Shown here: one piece after another, positions 1 through 4,659 of the stretch
How the letters are laid out: the number at the start of each line of letters is the position of its first letter
How positions within the stretch are numbered: the first letter of the stretch is position 1
Source of the DNA: Micrococcales bacterium UBA7472
GTDB lineage: Bacteria; Actinomycetota; Actinomycetes; Actinomycetales; Microbacteriaceae
Direction of reading: 5' to 3'
Length of the DNA stretch: 5,312 nucleotides
NCBI GenBank assembly: GCA_002478545.1
Contig: DLOY01000055.1
Span: 1 to 5,312 of the forward strand
Program-made: the position numbers and the translations under genes
Notes under the pieces: generated by a model
The model's database searches: none
What the model saw: only the letters and a program-made list of their open reading frames with translations
Told to the model about the DNA's origin: nothing

Positions 1-1196
1 CCAATTATCGCTCTGACCTGGTTGCCCGCTTGCGCCAAACCCAAGGCGGTGGAGACGGTGCCATCGATTCCTGCAAGACCTCGCGAGGCAAAGACATTTA
101 GTTCTTTACCTGCAACTGAGCGCTCTGCAACCCGAATGAGTTCAGATGCGCCAAAAAGCAGTCGATCAGAGCCGGTGGTTGCATCCCAAACCTTTGACAC
201 CAAACTCGCCCGATCCGATTGCTCAGGTTCACTTTCCCACCTGGCCACCCACTCTGCAGATCCCTGGCCGATTGGAACTAGTCGATCTGCAAAACCCTGA
301 GCCGTGCCAAATACGTCAAAACTTTCATAGTTGCTTGGCTTTTGAACCCAGTACTCGGTATTTCTTAAGAGGTTAAGGATCGCTCTTGAGAGGGTTGGCT
401 TGCCAAAAACAAAAACCTGCGAAACCTCAGCGCTCAGCTCCGAGAGTTTGGAGATGTAGTTTGTGATGCTGCCCTTTACTCGAGCCCCGGAGGAGGGTTC
501 TGCCAAAAGCGGCAATCCCGCTTCCTTGGCAAAGTCACTCGCAGCCAGACCCGCTCCAGCACCGGCGACTACAACAGCGCGTTCCGAAACCACTACATCC
601 AGCTCAGTCAGGTGATTGGCGCGCATGACTGATTCGGCCTGAGTCACGAATTCCAACGCACTTGGTTGAGCGCTCGATAGCGGTTCAGCAAATTGAATAT
701 TGACCTGTACTGGTCCTGGTCGCGCTTCGGCACCGACAGCCAACTCGACGGCCCTTTTTGCAACCAATCTTGGGTCAGCGCTGGCGTCGATGTCGATGCA
801 ATCACGGACTGCATCTGCAAATATGCCATTCTGATTTGTGGTCTGGTTGGCACCCTTGCCACGCAGTTTGGCTGGCCTATCCGCGGTTAGCAAAATCATC
901 GGAACACCCGCGTGATGAGCCTCTAGAACTGCAGGGTGCAGATTGGCGACTGCGGTACCGCTGGTCGTGATTAGGGCCACGGGGTAGGCATCGCCGAGGG
1001 CTCGACCCAGAGCCATAAATCCCATCGATCGCTCATCAAGCCGAACAGTGAGGTCGACTAGACCAGCCTTTGCCAATTGGTTTACAGCTACAGCAAGCGC
1101 TTGAGAACGAGCACCGGGAGCGAGGAAGAAGCTTTTGACCCCCAAGTTTTGAAGTGCGGCGACAAACTGGGATGCAAAAAGCTGAGAATCGCTCAC
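1..1196 (-). CDS. menD: MenD, SEPHCHC synthase (2-succinyl-5-enolpyruvyl-6-hydroxy-3-cyclohexene-1-carboxylate synthase), C-terminus cut by window edge
   Basis: MenD is a cytosolic thiamine-diphosphate enzyme that joins isochorismate and 2-oxoglutarate, with loss of CO2, to give SEPHCHC, the first committed menaquinone step. I translated this frame by hand: it is open from a GTG at 1196-1194 to the left edge (398 codons); the family usually has about 550-590, so most of the C-terminal ThDP/Mg-binding domain is missing. Visible family signatures are LDERSMGFMALG (residues 53-64, with the catalytic-type Glu55), TTSGTAVANLHP (77-88), LTADRP (103-108), GANQTTNQ (115-122), GASELIR (349-355) and SRGLAGIDGTVSTA (371-384). 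The usual PGSRS active-site motif reads PGARS (27-31). The GTG directly abuts the TAA of the upstream PLDc_N gene, so the two are probably co-transcribed and translationally coupled. The only Shine-Dalgarno-like AAGGA (1214-1210) lies 13 bases away, which is rather far. Identity is very secure; the exact start is likely. Confidence 0.96.
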   Translation of the reverse strand, partial: MSDSQLFASQFVAALQNLGVKSFFLAPGARSQALAVAVNQLAKAGLVDLTVRLDERSMGFMALGRALGDAYPVALITTSGTAVANLHPAVLEAHHAGVPMILLTADRPAKLRGKGANQTTNQNGIFADAVRDCIDIDASADPRLVAKRAVELAVGAEARPGPVQVNIQFAEPLSSAQPSALEFVTQAESVMRANHLTELDVVVSERAVVVAGAGAGLAASDFAKEAGLPLLAEPSSGARVKGSITNYISKLSELSAEVSQVFVFGKPTLSRAILNLLRNTEYWVQKPSNYESFDVFGTAQGFADRLVPIGQGSAEWVARWESEPEQSDRASLVSKVWDATTGSDRLLFGASELIRVAERSVAGKELNVFASRGLAGIDGTVSTALGLAQAGNQVRAII

Positions 1197-1502
1197 TTAG
1201 TTCGACTCGTCCTTTTTGTCATCTTCTTCTTTGCGCAGCTTCTTATCTAAATCGCGCAAGAAGCTTGGGTCGTCATCAGGTGCAACAGTTTTGCGCTTTT
1301 GTGGTCTTGGTCCGCGTCCGAGCGGGCGACCAACCATCAGATAGAGGAGTCCTCCAAAGAATGGGACTGCAATGCAAAGCAACACCCAAGCCCACTTTGG
1401 CAAAAGCCTGACCTCGGCCTTGTTGGCGCTGGCAGCAAACACCGTCGTGAAAACTGTGAAGATCACGAGAAATGCAATGGTGAATACTGCGACTCTGGAC
1501 AT
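1197..1502 (-). CDS. Small membrane protein with PLDc_N-type (phospholipase D nuclease N-terminal-like) domain
   Basis: This 101-residue protein has two predicted membrane helices, about residues 4-23 and 37-57. The second begins with the signature LPKWAWVLL and ends with GGLLYLMVGRP, which is the pattern of the PLDc_N (PF13396-like) domain. That domain is a membrane anchor at the N-terminus of some cardiolipin synthases but is also common alone in Actinobacteria. No HKD phospholipase motif is present, so catalysis is not expected. Residues 61-101 form a hydrophilic tail, first basic (RGPRPQKRK), then mixed-charge (LDKKLRKEEDDKKDESN), probably cytoplasmic. The gene is upstream of menD with no intervening base and its ATG is preceded 6 bases away by a -10-like TAGGGT; the GAGG just before the ATG is too close to be a normal ribosome site. 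The function is unknown; a role in menaquinone metabolism is only suggested by position. The family call is from remembered motif pattern. Confidence 0.85.
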   Translation of the reverse strand: MSRVAVFTIAFLVIFTVFTTVFAASANKAEVRLLPKWAWVLLCIAVPFFGGLLYLMVGRPLGRGPRPQKRKTVAPDDDPSFLRDLDKKLRKEEDDKKDESN

Positions 1503-1508
1503 ACCTCA

Positions 1509-1514
1509 ACCCTA
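1509..1514 (-). promoter_or_regulatory. Probable -10 element (TAGGGT) for the PLDc_N-menD unit, leaderless start
   Basis: Read on the minus strand, TAGGGT is followed by six bases (TGAGGT) and then the ATG at 1502. A TANNNT hexamer 6-7 bases before the first transcribed base is the usual actinobacterial -10 pattern, so transcription would begin at the start codon itself. No convincing -35 hexamer is seen; TTAGTC 17 bases upstream is weak. An alternative is the minus-strand reading of the heptamer at 1530-1536 (TAGTCT), which would give a leader of about 22 bases. Confidence 0.55.
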
Positions 1515-1529
1515 TCTAGTTGCTGAACT

Positions 1530-1535
1530 TAGACT
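1530..1535 (+). promoter_or_regulatory. Probable -10 element (TAGACT) for the DUF4229 gene, leaderless start
   Basis: TAGACT is followed by AAAGCC and then the ATG at 1542, a spacing of exactly 6 bases. There is no Shine-Dalgarno-like sequence before the ATG. The octamer TAGACTAA (1530-1537) recurs at 4648-4655, at the same distance from the menC start, which supports a promoter role. No clear -35 hexamer is visible. Confidence 0.62.
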
Positions 1536-1541
1536 AAAGCC

Positions 1542-1838
1542 ATGAAAAACCCTTGGCTGAGCTACTCGATCCTGCGACTTGGATTATTCGCACTGCTGTT
1601 CTGGGCTTTCATGCTCTTAGATTTCAACCCTTTTTTCGCGGCGATTATTGCCGCCAGCATCTCGTTCGCAATCTCACTTATCTTTTTGGACAAACAGCGT
1701 CGTGCAATGAGCGAGCAGGTAGCGGCAAAGCTTTCGAGAAACAAAGAGGGTAGCTACGAAGATCCAGAGAGTGACCTGGAAAATGAGATCCTGGATCAAT
1801 CAAAAGTTGACGAGGACCAGGCCGGCGCCGACAAGTAG
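1542..1838 (+). CDS. DUF4229-like small two-helix membrane protein
   Basis: This 98-residue protein has two closely spaced predicted membrane helices (about residues 10-27 and 30-49) joined by a very short turn (DFNP), followed by the stretch LDKQRRAMSEQVAAKL (49-64) and a strongly acidic hydrophilic tail (residues 69-98, rich in D/E). The helix pair plus the RR-containing amphipathic segment matches my memory of the actinobacterial DUF4229 family (PF14012-like), which is often found next to menaquinone genes; I cannot check this here. The ATG at 1542 is chosen because it gives the complete first helix and is preceded by a -10-like TAGACT at leaderless spacing. The gene diverges from the PLDc_N-menD unit and its last 13 codons overlap the end of menA in antisense. 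Its function is unknown; the protein probably sits in the cytoplasmic membrane, as MenA does. Confidence 0.82.
   Translation: MKNPWLSYSILRLGLFALLFWAFMLLDFNPFFAAIIAASISFAISLIFLDKQRRAMSEQVAAKLSRNKEGSYEDPESDLENEILDQSKVDEDQAGADK
1800..1838. other. Convergent 39-bp overlap of the DUF4229 gene and menA coding ends
   Basis: The plus-strand DUF4229 gene stops at TAG 1836-1838, and the minus-strand menA stops at TGA 1802-1800. The shared 39 bp encode 13 codons on each strand, in exact codon register (each codon is the reverse complement of the opposite one). It encodes an acidic tail (SKVDEDQAGADK) one way and the hydrophobic end of the last MenA helix (LLVGAGLVLVNF) the other way. No intrinsic terminator with a GC stem and T-run is seen for either transcript here. 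Confidence 0.85.
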
Positions 1839-2678
1839 TCCGTAACCTAAACCGGCATAGCTCGTGAGCTTCAGTCCGGTGATTAGCTCTTTCGGAGTCC
1901 TGCCGCTTAGCGCAATGCCGGAAATCGGCACCAGCAACAAGATATTAAAAAGTCCCAGCAGAGTCGCCGGATAAATCAAGATCAACAGGATGTTGATCGC
2001 GAGTGGGATAAAGATCAAAACCAAGAACATCACTCGCGAGCGCCGATCCCCCAACCTAACCGCCAGGGTCTTTTTCCCAGCCTGGGTATCGGTTGCTATG
2101 TCTCGAATGTTGTTGATTAGCAACACTGCCGATGCGTAGAAACCAGCTGCTGACCCCAACACAATCGCAAGTGGGTCAAGGCTCAGGGTTTGAATGAAGT
2201 TTGTTCCCACGGTGGCAACTAGACCGAAAAACACAAACACTACGACTTCACCAAGTCCGGCATAGCCGTATGGGTGCTTACCTCCGGTGTAATACCAGGC
2301 TGCCAGGATTGCAAATGCCCCGAGGGCCAAAAGCCAATACTGTGAAGTTGCGATCACGAGAGCTAGGCCAACCAGTGCCGCAAGTCCAAAGAAGACAAAA
2401 GCAACCAGCTTCACATCGCGGGCCCTGGCCTCACCCGAACCAGTTAGACGCTTGGGTCCGACCCTGAACTCGTCGGTTCCACGCACTCCATCGGAGTAAT
2501 CGTTCGCGTAGTTGACAGCGATCTGCAAGAAGAGTGCAACCAGCAAAGCACCGAGAGTAAGAAGCGGATCAAAGTTCTGGGTCGCCTCTGCTGTTGCCGC
2601 ACCGAGCGCTACCGGGGCAACGGCCAGTGGCAATGTGCGCAGCCTCGCCCCTGAAACCCAACTATTTAGATCTGCCAT
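1800..2678 (-). CDS. menA: MenA, 1,4-dihydroxy-2-naphthoate polyprenyltransferase
   Basis: MenA is an integral membrane UbiA-superfamily enzyme that transfers a polyprenyl chain from its diphosphate to 1,4-dihydroxy-2-naphthoate with loss of CO2, giving demethylmenaquinone. The 292-residue length is normal. The N-terminal SGARLRTLPLAVAPVALG (residues 9-26) is typical of MenA. The first aspartate-rich prenyl-diphosphate/Mg motif is NDYSDG (59-64), followed by the MenA-type RGTDE and GPKRLTGSG (74-82). The second motif is NNIRDIATD (189-197), followed by GKKTLAVRLG (201-210). About eight to nine hydrophobic helices can be counted. It is the last gene of the menB-menE-menA operon, 9 bp after menE, with no recognisable Shine-Dalgarno sequence before its ATG, so translation is probably coupled to menE. 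Its 3' end overlaps the convergent DUF4229 gene by 39 bp. A UbiA enzyme with another substrate is unlikely given the neighbours. Confidence 0.96.
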   Translation of the reverse strand: MADLNSWVSGARLRTLPLAVAPVALGAATAEATQNFDPLLTLGALLVALFLQIAVNYANDYSDGVRGTDEFRVGPKRLTGSGEARARDVKLVAFVFFGLAALVGLALVIATSQYWLLALGAFAILAAWYYTGGKHPYGYAGLGEVVVFVFFGLVATVGTNFIQTLSLDPLAIVLGSAAGFYASAVLLINNIRDIATDTQAGKKTLAVRLGDRRSRVMFLVLIFIPLAINILLILIYPATLLGLFNILLLVPISGIALSGRTPKELITGLKLTSYAGLGYGLLVGAGLVLVNF

Positions 2679-2687
2679 AGCGAAATG

Positions 2688-3758
2688 CTAGCTTGCCAAG
2701 AGTCGTTGAATTTCCATGAGGTCCGGCTTTCCCGATGGCAACCTCGGAACTGAATCAACCCGGAGTAACTTTTTCGGCCTAGCTGCAACCGTTAGTTCTG
2801 AAAGCTCATGGAAGTCTCGCTCGTTGCCCACATAGACCAGTCCAACGGATTGTCCCCACTCGCTTTCTAGCGAAACAGCGCAAACTTCATCGACTCCGTC
2901 CAGCGCGAGCGCGGCCTCCTCCACCCGGTCTAAAGAGACCTTCAATCCACCAGAGATGATCACCCGATCCGCGCGGCCCAAAACTTCAAGCTTTCCTTCG
3001 ACCAACTCTCCAAGATCGTTGGTGACAAACTCCGACCCAAGGTCCTCGGCGAGGGTTGGTCCTGAGATCGCGATCCGACCGTCAGTCAGTCTGATGCTCA
3101 CTCCATCAAGCGGAACACCGTCATACACGCAACCACCGCAGGTCTCTGTCATGCCATAACTCACCACGACATTGACGCCCATAGTTTGCAGCTCCAAGAC
3201 ATCAGCCCAGTTCGGTTGCTGACCGCCCACCAAAATCGCCTTGAATTTGCGCAGCTCTGAAAAAACGAACGCGTCTTCCCTTGCTGCCTGCAAAAGTTTG
3301 CTCAATTGGTGGGGGACTAACGAGGTATAGCGATCTTCGGTCATCAATGCTGAGCCTCGGATGAACGCTTCGGCGGTAAATGGCACCTGGGTGTTCAACA
3401 AAATCGGTTGAGTGTCTGCAACTACCGATCGAACCAAGACATTTATGCCAGCAATGAAATTGGTTGGGAGGGCAAGCAACCACTGGCCACTACCGATTCG
3501 CTTTGCCGACGCTTCAGCACTTGCCAATAGCGCGTTGATGGAGAGCGATATTCGCTTTGGAGCACCGGTTGATCCAGAGCTCTCGACGATAAACCCGATT
3601 TGATTGGCAACCTGGTCTGGAAGCCCGTGAACCTCAGGCGTGACCCCCAACACCTCGGGTGGGGTAATGAAGCCAGCGACCGAGCCATCTAGGACATCGA
3701 CAGCGAGTTGAAGCGCTCGAAAACTGTCATTGGCCGGAACAAGCTTCAGCGGTTTCAT
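2688..3758 (-). CDS. menE: MenE, o-succinylbenzoate-CoA ligase (short actinobacterial form)
   Basis: MenE activates o-succinylbenzoate with ATP and CoA to o-succinylbenzoyl-CoA, the substrate of MenB. The 356-residue protein carries the adenylate-forming (ANL) motifs in order: phosphate-binding SSGSTGAPK (60-68), YGMTETCGG (201-209), TNDLGEL (246-252) where the Asp normally contacts the ribose, the hinge region GRADRVIISGGLKVS (261-275), and PRLPSGKPD (338-346), whose Lys344 is the expected catalytic lysine. It is about 100 residues shorter than E. coli-type MenE because the region before the P-loop is reduced to about 60 residues; from memory, mycobacterial MenE is similarly short, so this is a lineage trait, not a truncation. 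The ATG overlaps the menB stop by one base (TAATG), with no clear Shine-Dalgarno sequence, which points to stop-restart translation. menA follows 9 bp downstream. Confidence 0.96.
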   Translation of the reverse strand: MKPLKLVPANDSFRALQLAVDVLDGSVAGFITPPEVLGVTPEVHGLPDQVANQIGFIVESSGSTGAPKRISLSINALLASAEASAKRIGSGQWLLALPTNFIAGINVLVRSVVADTQPILLNTQVPFTAEAFIRGSALMTEDRYTSLVPHQLSKLLQAAREDAFVFSELRKFKAILVGGQQPNWADVLELQTMGVNVVVSYGMTETCGGCVYDGVPLDGVSIRLTDGRIAISGPTLAEDLGSEFVTNDLGELVEGKLEVLGRADRVIISGGLKVSLDRVEEAALALDGVDEVCAVSLESEWGQSVGLVYVGNERDFHELSELTVAARPKKLLRVDSVPRLPSGKPDLMEIQRLLAS

Positions 3759-4642
3759 TAGAAATGCCAGGGGTAGTCAGACCAGTCAGGTTTGCGCTTT
3801 TCCAAGAAGGCATTCTTGCCCTCGGTAGCTTCTTCAGTGCCATACGCCAGGCGTGTTGCCTCACCTGCAAACAGCTGCTGCCCCACCAAACCGTCATCGA
3901 CAGCGTTGAATGCGTACTTCAGCATACGAATCGCAGTCGGTGATTTACCCAAGATTTCCCTGGCCCAGGCAATACCCACTGCCTCAAGCTCAGCATGAGG
4001 AACTACCTTGTTCACAACACCCATTTCATAAGCTCGCTGCGCGTCATACTCGGCACCGAGGAAGAAGATTTCACGAGCAAACTTTTGACCGGTTTGACGA
4101 GCCAGATAGGCAGAGCCGTATCCGGCATCAAAAGAGCCAACGTCGGCATCGGTTTGCTTGAACCTTGCAAACTCCTTCGAGGCAATCGACAGATCACAAA
4201 CCACATTGAGCGAGTGACCGCCTCCGGCAGCCCAGCCGGATACCAGCGCAATGACAACCTTTGGCATAAAACGAATCAGGCGCTGAACTTCAAGAATGTG
4301 CAGCCTTCCTGATGAGGCATCGCCGTATTCGTAGCCAGCCTTGCCGCGAACCCTTTGATCTCCGCCCGAGCAAAACGCCCAGCCGCCGTCTTTTGGGCTA
4401 GGCCCGTTACCGGTCAGCAACACCACGCCAACATCGGGTTGCATCCGCGCGTGGTCCAGTGCGCGGTAAAGCTCATCTACGGTCTGTGGTCGAAATGCGT
4501 TTCTAACCTCTGGGCGAGAGAACCCAACGCGAACAACCCCCAGGTCAATGTGTCGGTGGTAGGAGACATCATTTAGCGATTCGAAGCCGGGAACGGCTTT
4601 CCACTGCGAGGCATCAAAGAGCTCGGAAACCTGATTGGGCAT
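3758..4642 (-). CDS. menB: MenB, 1,4-dihydroxy-2-naphthoyl-CoA synthase
   Basis: MenB is a crotonase-superfamily enzyme that closes the second ring of the naphthoquinone by intramolecular Claisen condensation of o-succinylbenzoyl-CoA. The 294-residue protein shows FSRPEVRNAFRP (41-52), GNGPSPKDGGWAFCSGGDQRVRG (78-100, CoA/substrate loop), the oxyanion-hole segment GWAAGGGHSL (136-145) and TDADVGSFDAGYGSAYLAR (164-182). Comparing with my memory of M. tuberculosis MenB, a constant offset of 20 maps its Asp185, Ser190 and Tyr287 to Asp165, Ser170 and Tyr267 here, all present. The Asp marks the class that uses its own carboxylate instead of bound bicarbonate (E. coli type has Gly there). It is the first gene of the menB-menE-menA operon. 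The ATG at 4642 fits the conserved VSELFD beginning and lies 6 bases after a -10-like TAGTCT; the AGGTG just before it is too near for a Shine-Dalgarno site, so a leaderless mRNA is likely. Confidence 0.97.
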   Translation of the reverse strand: MPNQVSELFDASQWKAVPGFESLNDVSYHRHIDLGVVRVGFSRPEVRNAFRPQTVDELYRALDHARMQPDVGVVLLTGNGPSPKDGGWAFCSGGDQRVRGKAGYEYGDASSGRLHILEVQRLIRFMPKVVIALVSGWAAGGGHSLNVVCDLSIASKEFARFKQTDADVGSFDAGYGSAYLARQTGQKFAREIFFLGAEYDAQRAYEMGVVNKVVPHAELEAVGIAWAREILGKSPTAIRMLKYAFNAVDDGLVGQQLFAGEATRLAYGTEEATEGKNAFLEKRKPDWSDYPWHF

Positions 4643-4647
4643 GCACC

Positions 4648-4653
4648 TAGACT
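4648..4653 (+). promoter_or_regulatory. Probable -10 element (TAGACT) for menC, half of a bidirectional promoter
   Basis: TAGACT is followed by six bases (AATCGC) and then the menC GTG at 4660, so transcription would start at the first base of the start codon. It lies in a 17-bp intergenic gap (4643-4659) and shares five of six base pairs with the opposing menB -10 element. The 16-19 bp upstream distance that should hold a -35 element is inside the menB coding start and shows nothing like TTGACA. Confidence 0.65.
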
Positions 4654-4654
4654 A
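4649..4654 (-). promoter_or_regulatory. Probable -10 element (TAGTCT) for the menB-menE-menA operon, half of a bidirectional promoter
   Basis: On the minus strand, TAGTCT is followed by AGGTGC and then the menB ATG at 4642, again a 6-base spacing that predicts a leaderless mRNA. It is the reverse strand of the menC -10 heptamer TAGACTA. A weak TTCCTA (4678-4673) lies 18 bases upstream where a -35 could be, within the menC coding start; I would not call it a real -35 on this evidence. Confidence 0.62.
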
Positions 4655-4659
4655 ATCGC

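Noticed and set aside
80..90. CCTCGCGAGG palindrome, and a similar CTCGCGAG near 2034
   Set aside because: Both are in conserved coding sequence (the first encodes the SRGL motif of MenD); no spacing or context suggests an operator.
22..300. 92-codon plus-strand open frame antisense to menD
   Set aside because: The minus-strand reading is clear MenD (GASELIR, SRGLAGIDGTVSTA); the plus-strand product is low-complexity and unrecognisable.
644..862. 72-codon minus-strand open frame inside menD
   Set aside because: It is on the same strand as menD but in another frame, within the region encoding conserved MenD motifs; no independent signal.
1562..1744. 60-codon minus-strand open frame antisense to the DUF4229 gene
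   Set aside because: The plus-strand frame has the two membrane helices, a good start context and the family-like RR segment; the antisense frame has none of these.
1788..1798. GATCC-T-GGATC palindrome near the menA/DUF4229 3' ends as a terminator
   Set aside because: The loop is one base, the stem is short and there is no T-run on either strand; it is more likely chance within coding sequence.
1851..1878. Inverted CCGG and AGCTC/GAGCT segments downstream of the DUF4229 stop as a terminator
   Set aside because: They lie inside the menA coding sequence, pair weakly and lack a T-run.
2688..3758. MenE as a truncated or broken gene because it is about 100 residues short of E. coli-type ligases
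   Set aside because: All ANL motifs including the C-terminal catalytic Lys are present in order, and short MenE proteins are usual in Actinobacteria.
3995..4312. 105-codon plus-strand open frame opposite menB
   Set aside because: It lies wholly inside the well-conserved menB coding sequence, has no promoter or ribosome site and its translation shows no recognisable domain; it is a shadow of menB codons.
4643..4648. AGGTG just before the menB ATG as a Shine-Dalgarno site
   Set aside because: It is only one base from the ATG; functional sites need roughly 5-10 bases. The same holds for GAGG before the PLDc_N gene (1504-1507).
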